Numbered from the stretch's first letter, positions 24,120 through 32,990 are shown. The stretch is 33,442 nucleotides of DNA from a virus (IMGVR_UViG_3300017971_007146:1-33442); one strand, 5' to 3'. Translations and numbers: made by a program. Notes: generated from the letters alone by a model not told the origin.

Positions 24120-25532
24120 TTATACAGAAACTTTACCAATTTTGCCTGCCTGGTAATTTATAACGTCTCCGCCAACACGCTTCCTTGAGTAAAATTCTAC
24201 AAAAGGTTTTACTGTGAACGGGTCACGCTGAATTGTTATTCCAAGCCGATCAACAATCATGTAAAATTCAGCCCAGTCAGCAAGAGCTACAGAAAGAGCA
24301 TTTGCAGCAATTGTAGGCATTGTGGTTGACATACGAACCGGAAGAGCAAGAATCATTGAAGGCTGTCCTGCCTGAAGTCCCGGCTGCCAGATATATCTTC
24401 CTTCACCGTCTTTTAACTGCATTGCTTCCCTTACCGTTGTTCTGTTCATCAGCCATGTTCCGCGATCCATCAAATCTTCAACCATGGCATATTTTACATT
24501 GGAAAAGCCATCAGCAGTCAGCTCAGTTGCATGCCCCATGGCAATCTGCTCTACTTCGCCATACTTGTCAGTGCCTGCTGTTGTATATGTTGGATAAGTA
24601 AGAAAACCGCGAGGTTTATTCACACCATCACCATTTACAAATGCAGCTCCTTCAATCCTGCCGAATTTACGAGCAACATGACCGGCCAACCATGATTCAA
24701 TATTTATGCCTGAATCTTCAAGAAGGGTCTGTGTAGCCTTTGGCCTTGATGCAAGAGGATGAACCGGAATTCTTTTGTAATTGAACTGAGGAGTAGTAGT
24801 ATCAGTTGTTACAACAGTTTCAGATTCCCATCCGCCACCGGCTTCATCATAATCAACAAGCCATTCAATAGCACCTGTGGAAATACTTTCAACTGCAGCA
24901 ATCTGCCTGATCGGGTCCATTTCCCATACACGCTGAATTATCCTGGAACTCATAACAGGAGTTACTGCATATCCGCCATCAGGATCAATACCAACTGAAA
25001 GATCCTTGTACTGTTCCGGTGTAATATGTTTATCATCATGCCGGAGTACATACTCAAATTCTTTTTTATACGCTTCATAAGCTTCAGCAGTAATAGCTTC
25101 TTTCTGAGCATTATATCTTTTAGCATCAAGTCCTACTTCACCTGATTTGATTGCTAAAGAATGTTTTCGAAAAGATTCCAGGTATTCAGCTTCCTTGGCC
25201 ATAAGAGCAGGATCGTTATCATAACCTTTCGGAAGTCGCTGAATCGCGGTTTCAAAATCATCCATCCTTTCATTCATTTTCTTTTCAGCTTCATCCTGCC
25301 GGATTGTTACAGAATCTCCAAGCTTTTCAACCTGTTCTTTAACAAGCGGATCAAGCTTTTCGCCACTTGATTCTATAAGAGCTTTAATCTCGTGAAAATC
25401 TTTCTGAAGTGTTTCAAAGTTTTTCTTTGAATCCTCACCAATGGCATTCATATTTAATATAATGCCTTTTATGACTTCCGGGTTTTTACTCCCTTCAACC
25501 AGCTCTTTAAATTCTTTTGAATTAATATCCAT
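24120..25532 (-). CDS. major capsid protein, HK97 family
   Basis: 470 residues. Residues 1 to ~130 are helical and charged (FETLQKDFHEIKALIESSGEKL), the fused scaffold (delta) domain cut off by the protease. The HK97 fold starts near 165 with LSVGIDPDGGYAVTPVMSSRIIQR, then AVESISTGAIEWL, AGGGWESE and, later, FVNGDGVNKPRGFLTYP. All of these are standard for Mu-unrelated HK97-type heads. The C-terminus ends YQAGKIGKVSV. The protease gene is directly upstream. Confidence 0.93.
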   Translation of the reverse strand: MDINSKEFKELVEGSKNPEVIKGIILNMNAIGEDSKKNFETLQKDFHEIKALIESSGEKLDPLVKEQVEKLGDSVTIRQDEAEKKMNERMDDFETAIQRLPKGYDNDPALMAKEAEYLESFRKHSLAIKSGEVGLDAKRYNAQKEAITAEAYEAYKKEFEYVLRHDDKHITPEQYKDLSVGIDPDGGYAVTPVMSSRIIQRVWEMDPIRQIAAVESISTGAIEWLVDYDEAGGGWESETVVTTDTTTPQFNYKRIPVHPLASRPKATQTLLEDSGINIESWLAGHVARKFGRIEGAAFVNGDGVNKPRGFLTYPTYTTAGTDKYGEVEQIAMGHATELTADGFSNVKYAMVEDLMDRGTWLMNRTTVREAMQLKDGEGRYIWQPGLQAGQPSMILALPVRMSTTMPTIAANALSVALADWAEFYMIVDRLGITIQRDPFTVKPFVEFYSRKRVGGDVINYQAGKIGKVSV

Positions 25533-25533
25533 T

Positions 25534-26295
25534 TTAATTGTTTCCTTTCGTTAAGTTTGATTTAACATTGTTAATAATTACGTCAAGAATTTGAAGCAAA
25601 TCCTCATCACCGTTCTTGTCTCCGCCTTTGTCTTCATTCTCCCTTAACTCCCTCAAGGAAGGCTTTGCAAGGGTAACTATAAACTGAGCAGCTTTTTTAG
25701 ACATATTTCCTGAATCCCTCAGGAATTCTTCTAACTGCCTTTCAGTTTTTATCCCTTCTACATCTTTTATATTTGTTATTTGACCTCTTCTGGCCATGGG
25801 AAATGTAACAAGGCTTATTTCCCATAAATCAATCTGTTTTAAATATCTGCAACCTTTTGAACTGTCATATTCAAAAGATTCTGGAAGTCTCATCCCATCC
25901 TTATCTCTTGGAAAATCCCATCCGATTGATAACCCGGTTAATCCTCCGCCTTTTGCTGCTACAAAAGTTTCATTGGCAAGCATTGTTCCTTTAGCTTCAT
26001 TCGGATCTCCTATAAACATTTTGCCTTCAACTTCAAGACCTTTATCACGTTCAATAAGGCTGTTCCATACACCAATAGGAGTTTTATCTTTCCGGCCATG
26101 CTGTGAAAGCATTACCACTCCTGTTCCGTTTCTTCCGCCTGCCTTAATAGTCTTATCAAAAGCACCTTTTACAATAATATCTCCGCCATCATCAGGAGGA
26201 CCGCCAAAAGGAGATGCTAAACCTTTAATAATGCCTTCATCGCTGATTCCATCTTCTTTCACTGCAAAAGGCACTTCTAAATATTTTGTTTTCAT
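25534..26295 (-). CDS. prohead protease (HK97/ClpP-unrelated, S78-like)
   Basis: 253 residues. The N-terminus has GIIKGLASPFGGPPDDGGDIIVKGAF. The catalytic His is in MLSQHGRKDKTPIG (H66) and the Ser in GGGLTGLSIGW (S123), the usual spacing of the herpesvirus-assemblin-like prohead proteases. It trims the capsid scaffold domain encoded immediately downstream. A C-terminal acidic helix may bind the capsid. Overlap and short gaps show a coupled head operon. Confidence 0.9.
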   Translation of the reverse strand: MKTKYLEVPFAVKEDGISDEGIIKGLASPFGGPPDDGGDIIVKGAFDKTIKAGGRNGTGVVMLSQHGRKDKTPIGVWNSLIERDKGLEVEGKMFIGDPNEAKGTMLANETFVAAKGGGLTGLSIGWDFPRDKDGMRLPESFEYDSSKGCRYLKQIDLWEISLVTFPMARRGQITNIKDVEGIKTERQLEEFLRDSGNMSKKAAQFIVTLAKPSLRELRENEDKGGDKNGDEDLLQILDVIINNVKSNLTKGNN

Positions 26296-26296
26296 T

Positions 26297-27106
26297 TTAA
26301 AACTCCTCCCTTACAATATTTGGTTTCATTTCTGAAACCCTATGATATACGACAACACATCTGCATTGAATTGTATTGGCTGCAGAGCCGTTAGGATCAC
26401 CTGGATACATTAAAGCTTCTCCGGTTCTTGTAAAAACTTCTTTCATGCCTACACGTTCACCATCAGCCCGAATATGACTGAATTTATCATTTGGATCAAC
26501 ACCGCGAGTGCGTTCATCAAGCTTTGCTACCCATTCCCTTTCCATTTCAACCCTGGAAACTTCAGCAGATTTTTGAACCGCATGAACCGAACCAGTATGA
26601 GTTTCATTTCTGGCAATTACAGAAGCCCTATGTGGATTAGTTATTTTTCCGCTTTTTAAAATGTCTGATGCTATTTCCCTATTACTTAGACCATCTGACA
26701 TTCCTTTATTTATTATTTTTGCTAAAGCCTTTTTAGTAGTCTGTTGAACCTTTGCTACTTTTTGGGCAGCCTGAGTAGTTGCCCAGTCATGAATGATTCT
26801 TTTAAAGTCAGATTCAGCATCTTTACGTTCAACGGCTTTCAAGGCATCATTAAAAAAGTCACCAAAGACTTTTGAAATTTTCAGATAATAGGCAATAAAT
26901 GTTTCTGCCATTAATCCTGCATCTTGTGTAATTGCATAATCCACGTTCATAACACCCTGGCTAACAAGCCTTGAAGCCTTTAAATATTGTTTGTTCAACA
27001 GCTTTAAAAATCTTCTCCGGCCAACGACTTCTAATCCTGCCATTGTTCTGGTCATGGCAGTTTGTGCCTGAAGTTTTTCCTTGTCGTTTTTCGGATCTAT
27101 TATCAT
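26297..27106 (-). CDS. head morphogenesis protein (Mu F/SPP1 gp7-like)
   Basis: 269 residues. The C-terminal half has SVIARNETHTGSVHAVQKSAEVS, EREWVAKLDERTR...HIRADGE and the terminal NTIQCRCVVVYHRV, the signature of the phage Mu F-like / SPP1 gp7 head morphogenesis family. It is a minor capsid protein that accompanies the portal. It overlaps the portal gene by four bases (ATGA). Confidence 0.88.
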   Translation of the reverse strand: MIIDPKNDKEKLQAQTAMTRTMAGLEVVGRRRFLKLLNKQYLKASRLVSQGVMNVDYAITQDAGLMAETFIAYYLKISKVFGDFFNDALKAVERKDAESDFKRIIHDWATTQAAQKVAKVQQTTKKALAKIINKGMSDGLSNREIASDILKSGKITNPHRASVIARNETHTGSVHAVQKSAEVSRVEMEREWVAKLDERTRGVDPNDKFSHIRADGERVGMKEVFTRTGEALMYPGDPNGSAANTIQCRCVVVYHRVSEMKPNIVREEF

Positions 27107-28440
27107 CCATTAATAATCGCTTCAATTTCAGTTTCTGAAAAACCTTTGCTTTCCAGTTCTTTCCTTGCCGCTTTTTCCTGTTCTTCTTCATCATCGATTT
27201 CAAAACCTAAAGGAACTTCACTTGCCGAAACATAAATAACATCCCCTTCCGGACCGTAATTATCTTTCCCTACCATTTCTCTTTTTTCATTTATGGTTAA
27301 GAATTTTGAATTCTCTGCTCTTTCCCATAGTTTGTCGCGTTTATGGGATAATGCAGGAACATTGTCAAGCTCCGGCTTAATAAACAGGTTTGAATCTTCA
27401 GCATATACCCAGTTGTTTAATTCACCTTGAATATATTCAAGATCGCCAATAACGGTATCTTCCCAAAATGAAGCCCTTGCTTCCTTATAGTTTGAAAATT
27501 TGGTTTCGCCTGGAATACCGATCAACTGAGGAGGAACTCTATAGGCAGTACAAATCTTTCTGGCAATTTCCCTTCCGCCTTCAAGAAAATCAAGCTCTTG
27601 TGGATTAAAACCATACGGTTCAACCTTTGTTCCTCTTGTGCCTTCAACAATAAGGCTTTTTCCTACACCTTCACCGGAATACTTTTCATTAAGCATCCGC
27701 TCCATTCTTGTAAACTGCTTATCAGTGAGCTCAGTAAATCCTTTATCTGGATCAAGAATAACTGAAGCAACCAGACTAGGCCTGCCCTGATTCTGAAGAA
27801 GATTTTTATTCATGCGAGTTGATTCATTATGGGTATCAATTTCCCTGCCTGCCGGTTCAGTAGGAGCAAGACCATAAAAATCATCATCAGGATGAAATGT
27901 TTTAAACTGAAGCAAATCACCCTGCATTGTTATTGGATCGATATCCCAAATCTTGTGCTTTCCGTTTAAAGTGTATTTATAGCCTATAATAGCACCGGCA
28001 GTTTGACTTTGATTCTTTGTGTCTAAAAGAATTTCAACCCTGTCTGGTCTATGAACATATAATTCTTTTATCTGCCCGGCATTTTCTCCTGTAACTGGTC
28101 CTACTCTTTCAAGATAAGAATTACCGGCCAGATGATAAAAAGCCATCAATCTCATGACTAAAAAATTAAAACTTTCATTCGGATTTGCTCTTTTTAACCA
28201 TTTAGGCTGTTCAAGTGTAGGATCTTCACCATCGTATTGTTTCCAGGGAACTGATGCTGATGCTGATGCTCTTTCAAGAATACACCTGAAAGCAATGGTG
28301 TTTTTCATGTAAGCTTCTCTGGCAAAATTCTGGTAATCGCGTTTCCGCCATACTACTCCATTTGGAGCTTCCATAACAAAAAGGCCTTGAACCAGGCTTT
28401 CTTTTGAAAAACGATTTGCTATCCAGTTTTTTAATCCCAT
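27103..28440 (-). CDS. portal protein, HK97 family
   Basis: 445 residues. The order is NTIAFRCILERASASASVPW at the N-terminus, NPNESFNFLVMRLMAFYHLAGNSYLE, the FKTFHPDDDFYGLAPTEPAGREI core, LLQNQGRPSLVASV, and the IARKICTAYRVPPQLIGIPG motif. These are characteristic of HK97-type portals, which form the dodecameric DNA channel. The acidic C-terminus (EIDDEEEQEKAARKELESKG) is usual. Length matches the family. Confidence 0.93.
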   Translation of the reverse strand: MGLKNWIANRFSKESLVQGLFVMEAPNGVVWRKRDYQNFAREAYMKNTIAFRCILERASASASVPWKQYDGEDPTLEQPKWLKRANPNESFNFLVMRLMAFYHLAGNSYLERVGPVTGENAGQIKELYVHRPDRVEILLDTKNQSQTAGAIIGYKYTLNGKHKIWDIDPITMQGDLLQFKTFHPDDDFYGLAPTEPAGREIDTHNESTRMNKNLLQNQGRPSLVASVILDPDKGFTELTDKQFTRMERMLNEKYSGEGVGKSLIVEGTRGTKVEPYGFNPQELDFLEGGREIARKICTAYRVPPQLIGIPGETKFSNYKEARASFWEDTVIGDLEYIQGELNNWVYAEDSNLFIKPELDNVPALSHKRDKLWERAENSKFLTINEKREMVGKDNYGPEGDVIYVSASEVPLGFEIDDEEEQEKAARKELESKGFSETEIEAIING

Positions 28441-28443
28441 TGA

Positions 28444-29019
28444 TTAACCTATGTATTCATGAATTCCAAAATAAAAAGCAATTGTAGTTCCGTTCTGTCC
28501 AACACATGCACATCTTGCCCAAAGCTTTTCGCCTACAGAAACTCTTGTATCAAGAATGTCATTGATTCCACTATCTGCATTGTTAGTAGCAGATATATAA
28601 GGAAACTCTGAATAATCTTCAGAGGCTAACTTGGCAGCAATATCTGCTGATTCACCCTTTACAACCTGAATAATAAAAGCACTTGTGCTGTTTGTTGTTG
28701 TTACAAGAAACCTGTGAAGATCAAATTTTAAACAACCTGTTGTAACTGGAGTATCAGAACTGCCTAAAACCTGAACCCATGAGCCAAAATCATTATTACC
28801 GGCTGTTAAGGTAAAGGGAAGAATAACTCCATCCATTCTGTCTGCCCTGTGAATTTCAGCATTTGGAACTGCAGCAAGACCAAACCATTTTTCATTATTA
28901 TGTAAATGCTTTTCAATCTCATGGACTCTGTAAGCTAAAGAATTATTTATCCCTTCAAGGCCATCAGTTTTTAAACTGTCAATTTTAAGAATATCTCTGT
29001 TTACAATATTACCGGACAT
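28444..29019 (-). CDS. hypothetical structural-looking protein between terminase and portal (191 aa)
   Basis: Begins MSGNIVNRDILKID, sharing MSGNI with the next gene upstream. A helical 40 residues (LAYRVHEIEKHLHNNEKW) precedes a beta-rich body with TTGCLKFDLHRFLVTTTNSTSAF and a C-terminal CACVGQNGTTIAFYFGIHEY. That composition suits a capsid fibre or decoration subunit. I know no family; the position between large terminase and portal is uncommon for such a gene. Confidence 0.6.
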   Translation of the reverse strand: MSGNIVNRDILKIDSLKTDGLEGINNSLAYRVHEIEKHLHNNEKWFGLAAVPNAEIHRADRMDGVILPFTLTAGNNDFGSWVQVLGSSDTPVTTGCLKFDLHRFLVTTTNSTSAFIIQVVKGESADIAAKLASEDYSEFPYISATNNADSGINDILDTRVSVGEKLWARCACVGQNGTTIAFYFGIHEYIG

Positions 29020-29027
29020 AAGAACCC

Positions 29028-29591
29028 CTATACAGCAAATACATTTTCATAATTAACAGAAGGAACATAAATCAGTCCAAACCTTATAGTTACATTGATA
29101 CTGGCAGAAGTGTAACCAAACCGGATATAATTATCCACACCGGCCTTTGGAGAAAGCTTTACAGGAGCAAGAAGAGTTCCTACTGCTGTTTCACGGATTC
29201 TGACTTGATCGTTATTTAAACCGATCAAAGCATTTGCCACAACATCATCTTTAAGGAAATATGATCCTAATCCATAACCAGTTAATGCCGGCCCTGCTGC
29301 TGCTGTGAGCTTAACTGAAGTAGTGCCATCCCAAATATCAAAATGACATGCTGTCATATCAGCAATGTCTGTTACATCTGTAAACACTCCAAAAATAAAA
29401 TTCAGGTTGCATGCCCCATCAAACCTGAAAAGATTTGTTAAATGCGGAGCTGCTGCTGTTGTTAAAGTTTTTGTAACTGATTTTTCATATCCATCAACTG
29501 ACCTAGAAAGCATATCCCAAGCTGAATTAACATTATAATTTGCAGGAATAATTCTTGTAAGGCCATTTGGTTTTATAATATTTCCTGACAT
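29028..29591 (-). CDS. hypothetical structural-looking protein (187 aa)
   Basis: Starts MSGNIIKPNGLTRIIPANYN, with AGGAG upstream. The body is beta-rich (GACNLNFIFGVFTDVTD and DIWDGTTSVKLTAAAGPAL), ending TVRFGLIYVPSVNYENVFAV. It shares its start pattern and overall style with the 28444 gene, suggesting related attachment ends with different bodies. Function unknown; virion surface is the best guess. Confidence 0.6.
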   Translation of the reverse strand: MSGNIIKPNGLTRIIPANYNVNSAWDMLSRSVDGYEKSVTKTLTTAAAPHLTNLFRFDGACNLNFIFGVFTDVTDIADMTACHFDIWDGTTSVKLTAAAGPALTGYGLGSYFLKDDVVANALIGLNNDQVRIRETAVGTLLAPVKLSPKAGVDNYIRFGYTSASINVTIRFGLIYVPSVNYENVFAV

Positions 29592-29602
29592 ATCAAATCT
29601 CC

Positions 29603-30040
29603 TTATGAAGTGCCAAGTCTAAGGATAGCAGTTCCGGCATCCCATTGCCCTGCTCCACAACCTATTCTGTATTCACATGGTTCTGGTTCTGGAGTAGTTG
29701 AAATATTTTCCTCAGAAGCACTTGCACCGGAAGTAGACAAAACAGTCCAGTCTTCAACATCTCGCCAAGCCCAGTCAGCATCTCCTGTTCCTGAAAGCTG
29801 ATTAGTATCTTCACGCATTCTTCTCTGAAGAATAATACTCGCGGATAATGTGCTTACCATACCGGAAATAGTAGTGCTAAAAGCGTAAGCCGAAAGCATA
29901 TCACTGACAAATGATCCAATAAGAATTCCAATATTAATTCTTTGTTTCGCCTGGACTCGTAAAGCACTTGTCCACATGGCTGAACCTGTAAGATACATTG
30001 CAACTGCTTTTCTATCACCTGTTATATCGAAAAAAGCCAT
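29603..30040 (-). CDS. hypothetical protein following the large terminase (145 aa)
   Basis: AAGGAGG precedes ATG. Residues about 35-72 are weakly hydrophobic (INIGILIGSFVSDMLSAYAF), followed by a charged stretch and a Ser/Thr/Pro/Glu linker. The end is CEYRIGCGAGQWDAGTAILRLGTS. No family is recognised. It opens a three-gene block inserted between terminase and portal. Confidence 0.6.
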   Translation of the reverse strand: MAFFDITGDRKAVAMYLTGSAMWTSALRVQAKQRINIGILIGSFVSDMLSAYAFSTTISGMVSTLSASIILQRRMREDTNQLSGTGDADWAWRDVEDWTVLSTSGASASEENISTTPEPEPCEYRIGCGAGQWDAGTAILRLGTS

Positions 30041-30049
30041 AATTCCTCC

Positions 30050-31597
30050 TTAAACTTGCCTTACCCTGAAATGAGGTCCTTTGTCTTCAACAGGAGCAAA
30101 AGCATAAATTAAACTGTCAGCATTGTTTGGAGATTTCACTCCCCTTGCTTTCATATCCTGTTTGGATTCTATTTTTATTTTACCGTTATCTGTATATTTA
30201 TATTTTGGCATTGAAAGTTCCGCAATTGTTTCACGATCATCAGGGATTGAAATCATATCATCAGGATCATGTTCTCTAATGCCTTCTCTTGTTTCAAAGG
30301 TTTTTTCAAACCGTCTTCTGACTTTCCACCATGCTTCAGCCCTTAGATTTAAAAACTGATCGCGGTTTTTTTTGCCTGGGATTTGATTTTCTGGATCTGG
30401 CTTGATATACCATCCGGCAGTCGGTTTACTGGCTGATGAAAAGCCTTCAGCCTTTAAATCTTTATATTCTTTATGATCAAGCTCATCCCTTACACTTACA
30501 CCTATGCCTACAGTATCAAACTTTAAAACAAGCATGCCATTCTCAAGGCAAAGATGATAAGCTTTTCTGGCACTTTCTGCCGGAGTGCCTTTTTTCCATG
30601 ATTTAATTGGTTTTGGAACAACAGAACCTTCCCTGAAGCAAATCGCATTTAAATCTCCGCCATCATCGGCAACATCTAATCCTGCAACTTTTTCTCCTTC
30701 ACCCGGTATTTCAAAATTCACTGCAGCCTTTACCCATCTGGCCGGAATACAAATTCCTTCAGCAGAAGCACCTGGATCTCGATCAACTTCTTGAGCAAAA
30801 ATTATAGGGTCTTCTTTTTCTTTCCGCTTATCATACCATTCCTGGTCTTTTCGTTTATCATCAGTCCAGTCAAATTCAAATACAGGATATTTACCGGAGA
30901 ACCGTTTTTGATAAAACAGGTTTCCAATTCCGTTATGAGTTGAAACGTCAATTTTGACATCAGAGTTGTGAGAAAGAGCGGCATCGATCTTCAAAGGTCT
31001 TTCATAGAAAGCAGATTCATCCTTGAAATACATTGTTGATCTGCCGCCCCTTCCTATGTTATCTCCGCCTTCCCCGGCAATGACAGCCCCATTAACAGGA
31101 TTTTTGATTTTTAAATGAGTAGCATGTTTATCAATATTGAAAGTTCTTGGAAGGAATTCATTTGGAAGAAGTCTAAGGCCTATTCTCATCTTTTCAAAAA
31201 TACTGTCTGGATCTCCGATTGTATCAACAAGCTTTTCCTTTCTTGATCCAAAACCTATATTGAATCCATCAAAATAAATCCATCTGTGAATTGAATACCA
31301 ACAATTAAGCCAAGTTGCTCCAGCATCCCGACACTTATCAACAACCCCATCTTCCTCAAGTTCAACACGATCATCAAGCCAGTCAAAATAATCTTCCTGC
31401 TTTGTCCAAAGGACCATTGGAAGTGTTTTTAAATTCTTCCGCCTGGGATCATGAGTCCATGCCCAGTCATTAACAAAACTTATTGGATTGAATTTATAGT
31501 GATAGTTTATGGCATCAAGATCCACATTGCCGGATCGAATTTTTTCAAGCCGTTTTACACGATCAATAATTATTTTTTGGTAAATATCGTTATCCAT
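30050..31597 (-). CDS. large terminase subunit
   Basis: I start at ATG 31597 (MDNDIYQK), overlapping the small-subunit stop; 515 residues. The ATPase half has a Walker A-like KCRDAGATW (about residue 88) and Walker B YFKDE (about 190). The nuclease half has GLDVADDGGD (about 308), KFDTVGIG (about 360) and a final NNADSLIYAFA (about 490), which supply the RNase H-fold acidic residues. It cuts and pumps DNA into the prohead. The Walker A lacks the classic GK(S/T), as in many phage terminases with the CRDAGAT form. Confidence 0.92.
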   Translation of the reverse strand: MDNDIYQKIIIDRVKRLEKIRSGNVDLDAINYHYKFNPISFVNDWAWTHDPRRKNLKTLPMVLWTKQEDYFDWLDDRVELEEDGVVDKCRDAGATWLNCWYSIHRWIYFDGFNIGFGSRKEKLVDTIGDPDSIFEKMRIGLRLLPNEFLPRTFNIDKHATHLKIKNPVNGAVIAGEGGDNIGRGGRSTMYFKDESAFYERPLKIDAALSHNSDVKIDVSTHNGIGNLFYQKRFSGKYPVFEFDWTDDKRKDQEWYDKRKEKEDPIIFAQEVDRDPGASAEGICIPARWVKAAVNFEIPGEGEKVAGLDVADDGGDLNAICFREGSVVPKPIKSWKKGTPAESARKAYHLCLENGMLVLKFDTVGIGVSVRDELDHKEYKDLKAEGFSSASKPTAGWYIKPDPENQIPGKKNRDQFLNLRAEAWWKVRRRFEKTFETREGIREHDPDDMISIPDDRETIAELSMPKYKYTDNGKIKIESKQDMKARGVKSPNNADSLIYAFAPVEDKGPHFRVRQV

Positions 31598-32201
31598 TAA
31601 CAAGTTCTCTGTAAGCTCTGGCAGCTTCTTCAGCATCCATTTTGTGAGTTACTTTACCTTCAACTTCACCGGCCAGTTTTAAATTTATATTCGTGTCTGC
31701 ATGCATACCAAGACATTTTTCAAGCCGGTTTAATGCTTGGCCTTTATCCCAAAACTTGTAAATATATTTTTTTATGATCGGCATGCCTTTAAGATCATAT
31801 TCAAGCTGTTTAACTTCAAAGTGTGATATGCACTGCCTGACATTTTCAGGAAGCTTATGAACTGGAATATTACATCCGTTTTCATCCATTAAATCCGCTA
31901 TATCCGATCTGGTTAGATTTCGCTCTTCATGAAGTATCTGTGTAGTATCAAGCTCTATCTTATTAAACATTTCCCTTTTGAGCTTTAAAACATAATTAAG
32001 CACTTTTGGAATCTTCATTAGTTTTGCAGCACCATTCCTGGCAGTATCTCTATTGCTTGTTTCATATGCTTGAATATATGCTTCAGTCTGATTCCAATCA
32101 CATGAAGGCAATAAATCACAATACTTCTTCTGATTAATAGTAAGTTTTAAACAGGCTTTCTTTTTCTTTGGGGATTTTTTTACGGGAGTTTTCTTCTTCA
32201 T
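31590..32201 (-). CDS. small terminase subunit (Terminase_2 family)
   Basis: I choose ATG 32201 (MKKKTPVKK, Lys-rich start) over the upstream TTG at 32222. A C-less HTH region follows: INQKKYCDLLPSCDWNQTEAYIQAYETSNRDTARNGAAKLM. KIPKVLNYVLKLKREMF and the LTRSDIADLMDENG element are typical of the Terminase_2/XtmA family, which recognises the packaging start site. 203 residues, normal length. It is the first gene of the leftward late block. A 6-codon ORF (32218-32198) overlaps its start in ATGA and may act as a leader. Confidence 0.88.
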   Translation of the reverse strand: MKKKTPVKKSPKKKKACLKLTINQKKYCDLLPSCDWNQTEAYIQAYETSNRDTARNGAAKLMKIPKVLNYVLKLKREMFNKIELDTTQILHEERNLTRSDIADLMDENGCNIPVHKLPENVRQCISHFEVKQLEYDLKGMPIIKKYIYKFWDKGQALNRLEKCLGMHADTNINLKLAGEVEGKVTHKMDAEEAARAYRELVNG

Positions 32202-32246
32202 GAGCCAATAATAAACATTCAACCTTAAATTTTGTCAATATTATTT

Positions 32247-32255
32247 ATTATAACA
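32247..32255 (-). promoter_or_regulatory. candidate late promoter (extended -10) for the packaging/structural operon
   Basis: TGTTATAAT on the - strand is a perfect extended -10 (TGnTATAAT), with expected start near 32240 and 40 bases before the small terminase ATG. No consensus -35 is present. A 12-bp palindrome CTTATATATAAG (32287-32298) and the palindrome GGGGCCC (32268-32274, as GGGGCCC/GGGCCCC) lie upstream and could bind a regulator. Assignment is by pattern only. Confidence 0.5.
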
Positions 32256-32321
32256 TGCCTGTAAATCGGGGCCCTTTTTGCAATCTCTTATATATAAGGG
32301 GAAGAATTTATTTTTTTTATA

Positions 32322-32357
32322 AAAAAACCCCTGTTATTTTCATAATAAGGGTTTTTT
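32322..32357. terminator. bidirectional rho-independent terminator
   Basis: AAAAAACCC (32322-32330) pairs with GGGTTTTTT (32349-32357); past one mismatch, TGTTAT/ATAATA adds six pairs (one G-U) round a TTTC loop. The A and T flanks make it work in both directions. It separates the upstream replication-side genes and RNA from the terminase operon. Confidence 0.85.
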
Positions 32358-32450
32358 CTCGACTTTAAAGTATGAGTTGATTTAGAGACTGTTTTGTTTT
32401 TACTCCATAAGAAACTCCTTTCCTTTGGCCAATAAAAGAATAATGTTTTT

Positions 32451-32583
32451 AAAAAAACACCTGAAGCATCAAGACCGGGATTAAGAAGTGGTTTGAGTAG
32501 ACATCCCTTGGGTTCAGATATAGGCCTTCCTGCAAGGAGTTCAGGCAGTGTGTCACAGACAAAGGATGCTTCAAGTGTTCTTG
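32451..32583 (-). ncRNA. candidate structured RNA with long closing stem and U-tail
   Basis: On the - strand AACACTTGAAGCATC (32579-32565) pairs with GATGCTTCAGGTGTT (32470-32456): 15 pairs with one G-U that would be an A-C mismatch if read from the + strand. It encloses 94 bases and is followed by a T7 run. Inside are GCCT..TCCT-TGC-AGGA..AGGC (32546-32524) and GGGAT/ATCCC (32507-32477), so it folds as a multi-branch element. It starts one base after the stop of the coiled-coil gene and could be a processed 3' UTR RNA. I cannot match it to a named RNA class. Confidence 0.55.
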
Positions 32584-32584
32584 G

Positions 32585-32968
32585 TTAAAATTTAGCATCT
32601 GAAGTTGCTTCTGGTCTTTCTGTTTTTTCTTCTTCTTTTTCAATAACATATTTAGCAAGTTCTTTAACAGCTTCATCTCTTTCATCTTCAAGGGTTTCAT
32701 TTAAATCTTCTAATTTTTTTATTTTTTGAGAAGAATCGTGAAGTTTTTTAAGAACATCATCATGGGATGTTATGTATATTTTCAGTTCTTTTTTCAGTTC
32801 TTTTATTGTTTTTTTCATTCTTGAGCTGCCGGATTTATAACCGCGAATTTCCAGGCGGAGTTTTTTGTTAGTAGCTCCATTCTGGAAGTATTCTTTAACG
32901 GTCTGAACTGTTTTTTTAATGAGCTCAATAATTTTTTCCATGGTTGTTTTTTGTTTTTTCTTTGGCAT
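32585..32968 (-). CDS. small coiled-coil protein (127 aa)
   Basis: AAGGAG lies seven bases before ATG. The N-terminus is very basic (MPKKKQKTTMEK). Residues about 40-115 form a long charged heptad-like helix (KKTIKELKKELKIYITSHDDVLKKL then LEDLNETLEDERDEAVKELA), and the tail is acidic then disordered. Possibly a DNA-binding or scaffold-like factor, but no family is visible. It lies between a replication-type gene and the late block, with a structured 3' region. Confidence 0.65.
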   Translation of the reverse strand: MPKKKQKTTMEKIIELIKKTVQTVKEYFQNGATNKKLRLEIRGYKSGSSRMKKTIKELKKELKIYITSHDDVLKKLHDSSQKIKKLEDLNETLEDERDEAVKELAKYVIEKEEEKTERPEATSDAKF

Positions 32969-32990
32969 GTTAATCTCCTTTGTTTTTGGT

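Noticed and set aside
25796-26335. 179-aa + strand ORF opposite the prohead protease
   Set aside because: It is antisense to a protease gene with catalytic motifs intact. Pro/Ser-rich composition fits a mirror reading, not a real gene.
32451-32583. Element as a tRNA or 6S RNA
   Set aside because: No cloverleaf or CCA-type acceptor and anticodon arm can be drawn. The fold is a closing stem with two small hairpins, without the long bubble-and-stem of 6S.
32449-32700. 83-aa - strand ORF covering the structured region
   Set aside because: It runs out of frame through the coiled-coil gene, and its product is a Lys/Leu run typical of a shadow of a charged helix.
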